From positions 806,001 through 870,000 of the forward strand of contig NZ_OZ035006.1 in assembly GCF_964031115.1 (NCBI RefSeq): 64,000 bases of DNA, read 5' to 3'. A model generated the notes under the pieces. The model was not told the origin of the DNA. It did no database searches and saw nothing but the letters and a program-made list of their open reading frames with translations. Positions 11,162 through 22,698 of this stretch are shown here, piece after piece. Each line of letters starts with the position of its first letter. Position 1 is the first letter of the stretch. Source of the stretch: Spiroplasma endosymbiont of Clivina fossor (lineage in GTDB: Bacteria; Bacillota_I; Bacilli_A; Mycoplasmatales; Nriv7). The position numbers and the translations under genes are program-made.

Positions 11162-12229
11162 AGACTTCTTGCAAAATTAATATGATAATTATAATTTTTA
11201 AATTTAAAATAAATATAAAAGTGTTATTAAAATAATTTTTAGATTATTTTTACAAATATTTTGTCATTAAAACATAATAAAAATTATTATTTACAATAAA
11301 AAAAGACTGAAATTTTAAATTATCAAATATATTTAAACTAATAGTTGTAAATTATAAATTGAAGCTATTAAATTAAATCTTAAAGCAAATCTTTTTCTAC
11401 GATTTCGATATTTTTCACTAATAATTTTAAATTTTTTAAGTATAGCAAAAACATTTTCAATAACAATTCTCATTTTTGAAATTCGCTCATTATTTTGCTT
11501 TTCTTCTTTATTTAAAGGGTTTTTCTTTGATTTTCTTTTAGGAATTAAAACATTATGATTAATTTTTTGTATGCCTTGATAACCTAAATCCACTAAAACA
11601 GTTGTTTCTGGTAAAAATTTAATTTTTGAATCTTTTAAAATTTTAAAGTCATGGTTTTTACCATAAGAAAAATCAGAACTAATAATTTTTTTACTATCTT
11701 TTTCAATTATAACTTGTGTTTTTATTGTGTGTTTTTTCTTTTTTCCTGAGTAGTGCTGTTTTTGTCTTTTTTTGGGCGTTGGATTTGGCTTTCAGTTACA
11801 TCAATTATAACAGTCTTATCTTTGAAATAATCTTTTAATAGTGATTTTTGACCAGTAAGTTGTTGAAAATTAGGGTGTTTTATTAAAGTGTCTTCAATTC
11901 ATTTGATATTTCTATAACAACTACTTTCACTAATATCATAACTTTTTGCAATATGAAAATAAGTTCTATATTCTCTTCAATATTCTAAAGTCATTAAAAT
12001 ACGATTTTCTAATGATAATTTATTGGTTCTTCCGCGACGAAATCTCTTTTTTAATTCTTCTATTTTTAAAATTTCTAGCATTTTATTAAAAGTAGTATGT
12101 TTAATACCAGTTAATCTTAAAAAATTTTTATCACTTATTTGATTATTTTTTTTAAATTTCATTTAAATTCCACCTTTTTATTAAAAACAACAATTCAATT
12201 ATATTTTAAATTAATTTTGCAAGAAGTCT
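11162..12229 (-). mobile_element. IS5-family element A, copy 2
   Basis: Full length, 1068 bp, with perfect inverted repeats and an AAT duplication. It is inserted in the element B transposase gene; the empty site is visible near 17857. Confidence 0.95.
11333..12162 (-). CDS. IS5-family transposase, element A copy 2
   Basis: Two overlapping frames with a -1 shift at A_AAA_AAA give the full 276-residue DDE transposase. Neither frame has damage, so this copy could be active. Confidence 0.85.
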
Positions 12230-13871
12230 AATCTCTGAAAATGAAAATACCAACATAAGGGTTTAACTCCAAACCAACAAACAGCGGTATTATATTTTAA
12301 TGTATAAAAAAGTTAAAGTAAAAATAGTAATTTTACATAAAAGCCTTTTAAAATTATCAAGTTGATGATTTTTTTTATTTTATCAAGAGTTTTCGACAAA
12401 ATTAAAGATTTTTTTCAGTTTATTGAATACTAAAATTTGTTAAAGTTACTATCAAGAAAGGTAATTTATTATGTTAAAAATTAATAATAATGTAAAAACC
12501 TCAGAAAACAAGCATTGGTTTAGTTTATTTATAACCCATAAAAATATGTACACCAACAAATGTGAACAATTAGCTAATGAATATGAAAAATTAGATGAAG
12601 ACTTATATAAATATCATTATCGGTTAAAACAAGGTTATAAAGTAGTTCATTTTGCTTGAAGAACAATTATTACAATTTTTGGTGAAGTTGTTTTTAAACG
12701 ACGCCGATATAAATATTGAAATCAAAAATTAGGGAAATTTGAATATGTATGTTTATTAGATAAAGAAATTGGTTTATTGCCTAAACAACGCATTTATTTT
12801 GATGTTCAATTTAAAGTTTTAAGTCTTTTGGGTGATGGTAAACGCTATCGTGATGTTTTAGATGCTCTAAATCATTGTTATATTTCAAAAGCTAGTATTT
12901 CAAGCATTTTAAATAAATATGATATTGCTGAATATTTTCAACTAGCAGAAAAAGAAACTAAAACTAGAATTGATATCAAAAATAAGGATTTATATATTCA
13001 ACTAGATGAGACATTTTTAGCAACATTAGACCATAAAGTTAAACAAGACCAAAGAATTCGTTTAGTTACTTTTCATACCGGACATAAAGAAAAAAATTAC
13101 AAACATGCTCGTAGAGAATTAGAAAACAAACGAGGTCATTTTCTAATGTTAAAAGTTGGTAAACGAATAAATACGATGAATTATCGTGATTTATTAATTA
13201 AGGAATTACAAAAATATTATGTAAATATTAATTATGACAAAATAATTGTTTGTGGCGATGGTGATACTTGAATTAGAGAAATTGCCAATAGTTTTGGTAA
13301 TGTTAGATATATTTTAGATGGTTATCATGCTATTAAAAAATTAAAACAAACTGCATTTAATATTATTTTTGAAAATCGCAAAGTAGCACTAAATAGTTGA
13401 ATTAAATTATATAAGGATGGAAATCATCAAGAATTAATCAAAAACATTCGTAATGTTGCTAAAAATGAATTAAATAAAGATATTAAAACAAAGTTAAGGA
13501 AGGCGAGTAATTATTTCAGTAATAATAAACATGGTATTCCTCATCAAAATTTAGAATGAAATATTGGTTGTAGCATTGAAAGTGATGTGTCACATTTGGT
13601 AAAACAACAATTAGGATATGGGGCAAAAATATATAATCATAAGAATTTAAATAACTTATTACATTTAAGAATGGCAAATTTAAACAAATTAAATGTATTA
13701 CATTAGACTTCTTGCAAAATTAATATGATAATTATAATTTTTAAATTTAAAATAAATATAAAAGTGTTATTAAAATAATTTTTAGATTATTTTTACAAAT
13801 ATTTTGTCATTAAAACATAATAAAAATTATTATTTACAATAAAAAAAGACTGAAATTTTAAATTATCAAAT

Positions 13872-15193
13872 GAGCCTGTCCAAAATTCTGTGTCTCGATA
13901 ATTCATTCTGAATTATACTTAAAAGAAGGAGAACAGAAAATGACAAAAAAAAATAAAAAAAGAACCTGACGCAATTGATAAAGTTGTTGATTATTTTTTA
14001 GAAAATATTGATAATCCACAAGATTTATTTAAAGGCAATACTATTTTTCAGGAATTTACCAAAAAATTAACTGAACGAATGTTAAATACGGAAATTAAAG
14101 ATTATCTTGAAACTGATGAGAATCATAATAAAAGAAATGGCAACACACAAAAAACCATTATTACTAAAAATGGTTCAATCGCAATTGATGTACCAAGAGA
14201 TCGAAATAGTACTTTTGAACCAGTAATTATTCCAAAAAGACAAAGAAGATTTGATAACTTTGATCAAAAAGTAATTTCTTTATATGCAAGAGGAATGACA
14301 ATTTCTGATATCAAAGCACAATTGCAAGAATTCTATCACGGAGCAGAAATTTCAGAAAGTTTAATTAGTCAAATAACTGATGATGTTATTGAAGAAGTTA
14401 AAATGTGACAAACTAAACCTTTAGAGAAGATTTATCCGATTGTTTATTTTGATTGTATTGTTGTTAAAGTAAAGCAAGATAAACGAATAATAAATAAAGC
14501 AGTTTATCTTGCCTTAGGAATTAATTTAGATGGTTTAAAAGATATTTTAGGAATGTGAATTAGTGAGAATGAGGGAGCCAAATTTTGACTTAATAATCTT
14601 ACGGAAATGAAAAATCGTGGCTTACAAGATATTCTTGTTGCTTGTAGTGATAATTTAACTGGGATGTCTGATGCAATAGAAGCTGTTTTCCCAAAAACAC
14701 AGCATCAATTATGCATTGTTCATCAAATTCGCAATAGTTTAAAATTTGTTCCTTACAAAGATCGCAAACTTGTAGCTAATGATTTAAAATCAATTTATAC
14801 AGCAATTAATGAAGAAATAGCGTTAATTGCTTTAGATCATTTTTCAGAAAAATGAAATAAAAAGTATCCACAAATTACTAAATCATGAAAAAATAACTGA
14901 AATAATTTAATAATTTTTCTTGAATATCCTCAGGAATTTAGAAGAATTATTTACACAACTAATGCGATTGAATCTGTTAATAGTCAATTAAGAAAAGTCA
15001 TTAAGAATAAAAAGATTTTTCCTAATGACGCATCAGTTTTTAAAATATTTTATTTAGCATTTCAAAATATGGTTAAGAAATGAACGATGCCAATTCAAAA
15101 TTGGGGTAGTGCAATTTCACATTTAATGATAAAATTTGAGGACAGAGTGAATTTAAGTTAATTACTTAGAGACACAGTTAATTGTACAGTCCC
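13872..15193 (+). mobile_element. IS256-family element, copy 1
   Basis: The element is 1322 bp, flanked on both sides by the 8-bp duplication TATCAAAT, as expected for the IS256 family. The terminal repeats are imperfect: GAGCCTGTCCAAAATTCTGT at the left against GGGACTGTACAATTAACTGT at the complement of the right end. Confidence 0.92.
13940..15161 (+). pseudogene. IS256-family mutator transposase, copy 1, one-base frameshift near start
   Basis: The protein (406 residues in the other copy) has the Mutator-type DDE pattern: YPIVYFDCIVVKVK, then ILVACSDNLTGM and CIVHQIRNSLKF, then [15 protein letters not shown] near the C-terminus. Here an A run just after the start codon has nine A instead of eight, so the ATG at 13940 is out of frame. 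The rest is open from ATG 14079. A homopolymer sequencing error or internal start use is possible. Confidence 0.85.
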
Positions 15194-15205
15194 TATCAAA
15201 TATAT

Positions 15206-16035
15206 TTAAACTAATAGTTGTAAATTATAAATTGAAGCTATTAAATTAAATCTTAAAGCAAATCTTTTTCTACGATTTCGATATTTTTCACTAATAATTT
15301 TAAATTTTTTAAGTATAGCAAAAACATTTTCAATAACAATTCTCATTTTTGAAATTCGCTCATTATTTTGCTTTTCTTCTTTATTTAAAGGGTTTTTCTT
15401 TGATTTTCTTTTAGGAATTAAAACATTATGATTAATTTTTTGTATGCCTTGATAACCTAAATCCACTAAAACAGTTGTTTCTGGTAAAAATTTAATTTTT
15501 GAATCTTTTAAAATTTTAAAGTCATGGTTTTTACCATAAGAAAAATCAGAACTAATAATTTTTTTACTATCTTTTTCAATTATAACTTGTGTTTTTATTG
15601 TGTGTTTTTTCTTTTTTCCTGAGTAGTGCTGTTTTTGTCTTTTTTTGGGCGTTGGATTTGGCTTTCAGTTACATCAATTATAACAGTCTTATCTTTGAAA
15701 TAATCTTTTAATAGTGATTTTTGACCAGTAAGTTGTTGAAAATTAGGGTGTTTTATTAAAGTGTCTTCAATTCATTTGATATTTCTATAACACCTACTTT
15801 CACTAATATCATAACTTTTTGCAATATGAAAATAAGTTCTATATTCTCTTCAATATTCTAAAGTCATTAAAATACGATTTTCTAATGATAATTTATTGGT
15901 TCTTCCGCGACGAAATCTCTTTTTTAATTCTTCTATTTTTAAAATTTCTAGCATTTTATTAAAAGTAGTATGTTTAATACCAGTTAATCTTAAAAAATTT
16001 TTATCACTTATTTGATTATTTTTTTTAAATTTCAT
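15206..16035 (-). CDS. IS5-family transposase, element A copy 3
   Basis: Both frames and the A_AAA_AAA slip site are intact. One base differs from most copies near 15792. Confidence 0.85.
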
Positions 16036-16884
16036 TTAAATTCCACCTTTTTATTAAAAACAACAATTCAATTATATTTTAAATTAATTTTGCAAGAAGT
16101 CTATTACATTAATGAAAATATTAATTCAGAAATAGAAATCAGAAAAGAAATATATAAAAGTTCATTATGAAATAAATATAATAGATTTGGTACATAACCT
16201 TTAATTTTATCTACTATTTTGATAATATTATTTCCTAGGTGAAGTACAAATGTTAGATAAATACAAAGACGAAAACGAATTTTATAGTTTAATAGGCATA
16301 AAATATAAAACTTTCATGAAAATGGTAGAAATTTTAAAAGAAGGTGAAGCTAAACAAAAACAAATTGGTGGTAGACCAAATAAATTATCAATAGAGCAAA
16401 GATTACTTATGACTTTAGAATACTGAAAAGAATATAGTACATATCGTATTATTGCAAAAAAATATAATATTAGTCATGTTAGTTGTATTCGTAATATCTT
16501 TTGAGTTGAAAATACTCTAATAAAAAATAGTCACTTTCATATACCTGGCAAAAAGATATTATTAGAAAATAAGGGTACTACTAATAATTTATTAGCAATT
16601 GATGCTACAGAAATTCCAATTGAAAGAATTAAAAAAAACTAAAATTATTATTTTCTGGTAAGAAAAGGCAACATTCATTAAAATCGCAAATAATTATTGA
16701 TTTATTTAACAATAAAATTATTTCAGTAGATTTTTGTTATGGCAGTACTCATGATTATAAGTTATTTTTAAAATCAAATACACTTATAAATCCAAAATTA
16801 GAATTAATTGCCGATTCAGGATATCAAGGTTTGCAAAATGTTCATAAAAATACATTATTGCCAATTAAAAAGAGTAAAAATAAT

Positions 16885-18030
16885 TTTTAATTTTGTCGAA
16901 AACTCTTGATATTTATTGAATATACTTAATTTTAGGTATATTTTTAATATGATAGAGGTGGATAATAATTATGGAAAAAATAATTCAAGAACTAGTAAAT
17001 ACTTTAACAGATGATCAATTTTTAGAATTTTATGAAAAAGTCAAACAACAAGCAGAATTAATAAAAAAACAAAAACGTTTAAATGAAATTGATCAAAAAT
17101 TTAGAGCGCAAGGTATTAAATGCCCTAAATGTGAATCTTACCATTGCGTTAAAAATGGACATAATTCAGAAGGAAAACAAAAATATTTATGTAAAAATTG
17201 CCGTGCAAGTTTTGACGCTTTTCGTAATCATTTTATTTATTGAAGTCATTTAAATTATGAACAATGAAATTTATTGATTCAAATTTCATTGCTGGGGCAA
17301 TCTAGTAAAACAATTTCTCGTTTTATTAAAACTACATTAAAAACTGCTTGATATAATCGTCAAAAATTAATGAAATCAAAACAATTAGAAAATACCCAAT
17401 TAAAATTTAAAAAATTATCTGGTAAAATCCAAATCGATGAAACATTTATTAAAGAAATCCATAAAGGAAATTTCAAATATAAAACTGATCCACGAAGAAT
17501 TCACCTTGACCCATTCGCAACTAATACTAAATGCTGTATTCAAATGGCAATTGATAATAATAACAATATTTATGTTAAATCCACAAACACCAAACGTTTA
17601 CAAAAACAATGAGTTATTGAAAATATGAACAAAGAATTAATTAACGAAAATTCAATTATTACTTCTGATATGCAAAAATTATATTTTTTAGTAGCAAAAC
17701 AAACAAATTCTACTTTATGTGTAACTAAAACAACAATTAATCCTGAAGCTAGTTATCGTAACTTAAATAAAATCAGTAAATTACAATCTAGTCTTAAAGA
17801 AGCCTTAATTCATTATCATGGTTTAGGTTTTACTAATATTCAAAATTATTTAAATCTCTGAAAATGAAAATACCAACATAAGGGTTTAACTCCAAACCAA
17901 CAAACAGCGGTATTATATTTTAATGTATAAAAAAGTTAAAGTAAAAATAGTAATTTTACATAAAAGCCTTTTAAAATTATCAAGTTGATGATTTTTTTTA
18001 TTTTATCAAGAGTTTTCGACAAAATTAAAA
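16885..18030 (+). mobile_element. IS1595-like element B, copy 2 (whole)
   Basis: This is the reference copy: 1146 bp, terminal inverted repeats starting TTTTAATTTTGTCGAAAACT, with an 8-bp duplication AAAATAAT on both sides within element C. An 8-bp duplication fits the IS1595 family. Confidence 0.92.
16971..17930 (+). CDS. IS1595-like transposase, element B copy 2 (319 aa)
   Basis: The whole frame has 319 residues with several UGA tryptophans. The N-terminal 45 residues are helical. A zinc ribbon follows with two CxxC pairs (CPKC near 51-54, CKNC near 75-78), then a helix-turn-helix-like stretch (LLGQSSKTISRFIKTTLK). The DDE domain begins IQIDETFIKEIH (first Asp near residue 157), with a later ENSIITSDMQKLY that should hold the second Asp. 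Zinc ribbon plus DETFI is typical of IS1595 and IS1016 relatives. Close relatives of IS1 cannot be fully excluded. Confidence 0.88.
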
Positions 18031-18413
18031 AAAATAATCCTTTAAATCCAGATAAAAAGGAATATAATAGCTTTTTAAGTAAAGTTAGAATTGTCATTGA
18101 ACATGTTTTTGCTAGATTAAAAAGATTTAAAATACTAGTTTATCGTTATCGCAATAAGATTAGAAGATTTGGATTACGATTTAACTTAATTTCAGGAATA
18201 TATAATTTTGAATTAAGCTAGTTATAGTTATGTACCAAGTCTAATAATAAAAATGATGATAGTTGAATTAATTATAAAGGTAATGCTGTAACAAATAAAT
18301 ATAATAGATTTAAGTAAGTAAAAATATAAAATTAATATATATTAGTGAAAATTTAATAATAATTAATAATTTTTTATTTTAATTTTGTCGAAAACTCTTG
18401 ATATTTATTGAAT

Positions 18414-19481
18414 AGACTTCTTGCAAAATTAATATGATAATTATAATTTTTAAATTTAAAATAAATATAAAAGTGTTATTAAAATAATTTTTAGATTATT
18501 TTTACAAATATTTTGTCATTAAAACATAATAAAAATTATTATTTACAATAAAAAAAGACTGAAATTTTAAATTATCAAATATATTTAAACTAATAGTTGT
18601 AAATTATAAATTGAAGCTATTAAATTAAATCTTAAAGCAAATCTTTTTCTACGATTTCGATATTTTTCACTAATAATTTTAAATTTTTTAAGTATAGCAA
18701 AAACATTTTCAATAACAATTCTCATTTTTGAAATTCGCTCATTATTTTGCTTTTCTTCTTTATTTAAAGGGTTTTTCTTTGATTTTCTTTTAGGAATTAA
18801 AACATTATGATTAATTTTTTGTATGCCTTGATAACCTAAATCCACTAAAACAGTTGTTTCTGGTAAAAATTTAATTTTTGAATCTTTTAAAATTTTAAAG
18901 TCATGGTTTTTACCATAAGAAAAATCAGAACTAATAATTTTTTTACTATCTTTTTCAATTATAACTTGTGTTTTTATTGTGTGTTTTTTCTTTTTTCCTG
19001 AGTAGTGCTGTTTTTGTCTTTTTTTGGGCGTTGGATTTGGCTTTCAGTTACATCAATTATAACAGTCTTATCTTTGAAATAATCTTTTAATAGTGATTTT
19101 TGACCAGTAAGTTGTTGAAAATTAGGGTGTTTTATTAAAGTGTCTTCAATTCATTTGATATTTCTATAACAACTACTTTCACTAATATCATAACTTTTTG
19201 CAATATGAAAATAAGTTCTATATTCTCTTCAATATTCTAAAGTCATTAAAATACGATTTTCTAATGATAATTTATTGGTTCTTCCGCGACGAAATCTCTT
19301 TTTTAATTCTTCTATTTTTAAAATTTCTAGCATTTTATTAAAAGTAGTATGTTTAATACCAGTTAATCTTAAAAAATTTTTATCACTTATTTGATTATTT
19401 TTTTTAAATTTCATTTAAATTCCACCTTTTTATTAAAAACAACAATTCAATTATATTTTAAATTAATTTTGCAAGAAGTCT
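18414..19481 (-). mobile_element. IS5-family element A, copy 4
   Basis: Full length, AAT duplication, inserted 37 bp inside the left end of element B copy 3. Confidence 0.95.
18585..19414 (-). CDS. IS5-family transposase, element A copy 4
   Basis: Two intact frames joined by the A_AAA_AAA slip site; 276-residue DDE enzyme expected. Confidence 0.85.
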
Positions 19482-20376
19482 AATATACTTAATTTTAGGT
19501 ATATTTTAATATGATAGAGGTGGATAATAATTATGGAAAAAATAATTCAAGAACTAGTAAATACTTTAACAGATGATCAATTTTTAGAATTTTATGAAAA
19601 AGTCAAACAACAAGCAGAATTAATAAAAAAACAAAAACGTTTAAATGAAATTGATCAAAAATTTAGAGCACAAGGTATTAAATGCCCTAAATGTGAATCT
19701 TACCATTGCGTTAAAAATGGACATAATTCAGAAGGAAAACAAAAATATTTATGTAAAAATTGCCGTGCAAGTTTTGACGCTTTTCGTAATCATTTTATTT
19801 ATTGAAGTCATTTAAATTATGAACAATGAAATTTATTGATTCAAATTTCATTGCTGGGGCAATCTAGTAAAACAATTTCTCGTTTTATTAAAACTACATT
19901 AAAAACTGCTTGATATAATCGTCAAAAATTAATGAAATCAAAACAATTAGAAAATACCCAATTAAAATTTAAAAAATTATCTGGTAAAATCCAAATCGAT
20001 GAAACATTTATTAAAGAAATCCATAAAGGAAATTTCAAATATAAAACTGATCCACGAAGAATTCACCTTGACCCATTCGCAACTAATACTAAATGCTGTA
20101 TTCAAATGGCAATTGATAATAATAACAATATTTATGTTAAATCCACAAACACCAAACGTTTACAAAAACAATGAGTTATTGAAAATATGAACAAAGAATT
20201 AATTAACGAAAATTCAATTATTACTTCTGATATGCAAAAATTATATTTTTTAGTAGCAAAACAAACAAATTCTACTTTATGTGTAACTAAAACAACAACT
20301 AATCCTGAAGCTAGTTATCGTAACTTAAATAAAATCAGTAAATTACAATCTAGTCTTAAAGAAGCCTTAATTCATT

Positions 20377-20503
20377 AGACTTCTTGCAAAATTAATATGA
20401 TAATTATAATTTTTAAATTTAAAATAAATATAAAAGTGTTATTAAAATAATTTTTAGATTATTTTTACAAATATTTTGTCATTAAAACATAATAAAAATT
20501 ATT
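20377..20503 (-). mobile_element. Element A left-end fragment in tandem with copy 5
   Basis: These 127 bp are identical to the left end of element A and directly precede a complete copy. They stop at an ATT that is also the flank of the complete copy. This fits insertion of one copy into another followed by loss of the duplicated remainder. Confidence 0.85.
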
Positions 20504-21571
20504 AGACTTCTTGCAAAATTAATATGATAATTATAATTTTTAAATTTAAAATAAATATAAAAGTGTTATTAAAATAATTTTTAGATTATTTTTACAAATA
20601 TTTTGTCATTAAAACATAATAAAAATTATTATTTACAATAAAAAAAGACTGAAATTTTAAATTATCAAATATATTTAAACTAATAGTTGTAAATTATAAA
20701 TTGAAGCTATTAAATTAAATCTTAAAGCAAATCTTTTTCTACGATTTCGATATTTTTCACTAATAATTTTAAATTTTTTAAGTATAGCAAAAACATTTTC
20801 AATAACAATTCTCATTTTTGAAATTCGCTCATTATTTTGCTTTTCTTCTTTATTTAAAGGGTTTTTCTTTGATTTTCTTTTAGGAATTAAAACATTATGA
20901 TTAATTTTTTGTATGCCTTGATAACCTAAATCCACTAAAACAGTTGTTTCTGGTAAAAATTTAATTTTTGAATCTTTTAAAATTTTAAAGTCATGGTTTT
21001 TACCATAAGAAAAATCAGAACTAATAATTTTTTTACTATCTTTTTCAATTATAACTTGTGTTTTTATTGTGTGTTTTTTCTTTTTTCCTGAGTAGTGCTG
21101 TTTTTGTCTTTTTTTGGGCGTTGGATTTGGCTTTCAGTTACATCAATTATAACAGTCTTATCTTTGAAATAATCTTTTAATAGTGATTTTTGACCAGTAA
21201 GTTGTTGAAAATTAGGGTGTTTTATTAAAGTGTCTTCAATTCATTTGATATTTCTATAACAACTACTTTCACTAATATCATAACTTTTTGCAATATGAAA
21301 ATAAGTTCTATATTCTCTTCAATATTCTAAAGTCATTAAAATACGATTTTCTAATGATAATTTATTGGTTCTTCCGCGACGAAATCTCTTTTTTAATTCT
21401 TCTATTTTTAAAATTTCTAGCATTTTATTAAAAGTAGTATGTTTAATACCAGTTAATCTTAAAAAATTTTTATCACTTATTTGATTATTTTTTTTAAATT
21501 TCATTTAAATTCCACCTTTTTATTAAAAACAACAATTCAATTATATTTTAAATTAATTTTGCAAGAAGTCT
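20504..21571 (-). mobile_element. IS5-family element A, copy 5
   Basis: Full length, 1068 bp, with ATT on both sides. The right flank continues the element B transposase gene. Confidence 0.95.
20675..21504 (-). CDS. IS5-family transposase, element A copy 5
   Basis: Two intact frames with the A_AAA_AAA slip site. Confidence 0.85.
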
Positions 21572-21684
21572 ATTATCATGGTTTAGGTTTTACTAATATT
21601 CAAAATTATTTAAATCTCTGAAAATGAAAATACCAACATAAGGGTTTAACTCCAAACCAACAAACAGCGGTATTATATTTTAAT

Positions 21685-21868
21685 AGACTTGGTACATAAC
21701 TATAACATTTTATGCCGACTAAACTATAAAATTCATTTTTATCTTTGTATTTATCTACTATTTTGATAATTATTTTTTAGATGAAATACAAATGTTAGAT
21801 AAATACAAAGATAAAAATGAATTTTATAGTTTAGTCGGCATAAAATGTTATAGTTATGTACCAAGTCT
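21685..21868. mobile_element. Hairpin (MITE-like) derivative of element C, 184 bp
   Basis: Both ends are element C left ends in opposite directions (AGACTTGGTACATAAC and GTTATGTACCAAGTCT). The arms of about 75 bp are nearly perfect inverted copies and include the first codons of the element C transposase read in both directions. AAT stands on both sides. It cannot encode a transposase. Confidence 0.85.
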
Positions 21869-21993
21869 AATGAATAAAAATGACAATAACAAGAAAGGCA
21901 GGCTTAGTTTAGTAATTAAATAATATAATTAGCTGATTGTTTTACTTCTTCAAAACAATACCTAAGAAAACTAAACGCGACCTCAAAATAAAT
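21869..21993 (+). repeat. Dispersed ~110-bp repeat linked to ISLre2 3' flank
   Basis: It matches 44026-44136 and the complement of 55412-55525. In two of three places it follows an ISLre2 gene, so it may be the right end of that element. It includes GGCTTAGTTTAG near the start and CTAAACGCGACC at the end, which can partly pair. No coding frame is seen. Confidence 0.6.
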
Positions 21994-22698
21994 GGGACTG
22001 TACAATTAACTGTGTCTCTAAGTAATTAACTTAAATTCACTCTGTCCTCAAATTTTATCATTAAATGTGAAATTGCACTACCCCAATTTTGAATTGGCAT
22101 CGTTCATTTCTTAACCATATTTTGAAATGCTAAATAAAATATTTTAAAAACTGATGCGTCATTAGGAAAAATCTTTTTATTCTTAATGACTTTTCTTAAT
22201 TGACTATTAACAGATTCAATCGCATTAGTTGTGTAAATAATTCTTCTAAATTCCTGAGGATATTCAAGAAAAATTATTAAATTATTTCAGTTATTTTTTC
22301 ATGATTTAGTAATTTGTGGATACTTTTTATTTCATTTTTCTGAAAAATGATCTAAAGCAATTAACGCTATTTCTTCATTAATTGCTGTATAAATTGATTT
22401 TAAATCATTAGCTACAAGTTTGCGATCTTTGTAAGGAACAAATTTTAAACTATTGCGAATTTGATGAACAATGCATAATTGATGCTGTGTTTTTGGGAAA
22501 ACAGCTTCTATTGCATCAGACATCCCAGTTAAATTATCACTACAAGCAACAAGAATATCTTGTAACCCACGATTTTTCATTTCCGTAAGATTATTAAGTC
22601 AAAATTTGGCTCCCTCATTCTCACTAATTCACATTCCTAAAATATCTTTTAAACCATCTAAATTAATTCCTAAGGCAAGATAAACTGCTTTATTTATT

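Larger units (their letters stand above)
10277..12306 (+). pseudogene. IS1595-like transposase, element B copy 1, split by element A
   Basis: This is the same transposase as the whole gene at 16971-17930: an N-terminal helix, a zinc ribbon (CPKC...YLCKNC), then a DDE-type domain starting IDETFI. Element A sits in the last tenth of the gene with an AAT duplication. The C-terminal residues continue after the insertion. Confidence 0.85.
10191..12406 (+). mobile_element. IS1595-like element B, copy 1, interrupted by element A copy 2
   Basis: The element is about 1145 bp without the inserted element A. The terminal inverted repeat begins TTTTAATTTTGTCGAAAACT at the left, and its complement ends near 12406. 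No 8-bp duplication can be seen here, so one flank has probably been exchanged by recombination. Confidence 0.85.
13705..16102 (-). mobile_element. IS5-family element A, copy 3, carrying an IS256 element
   Basis: Ends and ATT duplication are intact in the ISLre2 gene. IS256 copy 1 sits at 13872-15193 with an 8-bp duplication, in the non-coding end downstream of the transposase, so the transposase gene is untouched. Confidence 0.92.
16250..18221 (+). pseudogene. IS5-family transposase, element C copy 1, split by element B
   Basis: Frame one starts at ATG 16250 (MLDKYKDENEFYSLIG) and carries the first Asp (LAIDATEIPIE). It ends after an A_AAA_AAC heptamer. The -1 frame then reads LKLLFSGKKRQHSLKSQ and continues to ADSGYQG and, after the inserted element B, to RIVIEHVFARLKRFK with the last Glu. 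A -1 frameshift is therefore expected in an uninterrupted copy. Confidence 0.85.
16183..18242 (+). mobile_element. IS5-family element C, copy 1, carrying element B copy 2
   Basis: This is a second IS5-type element, unlike A. Its ends are AGATTTGGTACATAAC and GTTATGTACCAAGTCT, and it has an AAT duplication in the ISLre2 gene. Without the inserted element B it is about 906 bp. The empty site is visible near 43880. Confidence 0.9.
12471..18317 (+). pseudogene. ISLre2-family transposase (UPF0236), interrupted twice
   Basis: This is the same 460-residue protein family as 42564-43946. The first 1.2 kb is continuous from ATG 12471 with UGA tryptophans. The 3' end resumes at 16103-16182 and 18243-18317. 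Element A (ATT duplication) and element C (AAT duplication) split the C-terminal part. Confidence 0.85.
12407..18376 (+). mobile_element. ISLre2-family element copy 1, carrying four nested insertions
   Basis: The element starts near the end of element B copy 1 and runs to element B copy 3. It holds element A copy 3, which holds an IS256 element, and element C copy 1, which holds element B copy 2. Removing these leaves a sequence collinear with the whole gene at 42564-43946 and its flank. Confidence 0.8.
18377..21684 (+). mobile_element. IS1595-like element B, copy 3, 3' end lost, with two element A insertions
   Basis: The left end lies in ISLre2 downstream sequence. Element A copy 4 separates the first 37 bp, and element A copy 5 splits the transposase gene (starting 19533). 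The right end is missing; the sequence stops at the AAT before the hairpin element at 21685. Confidence 0.85.
19533..21684 (+). pseudogene. IS1595-like transposase, element B copy 3, split and truncated
   Basis: Open from ATG 19533 to the element A insertion at 20377 (ATT duplication), then continues from 21572 to the truncation at 21684, losing the last few codons. Confidence 0.8.
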
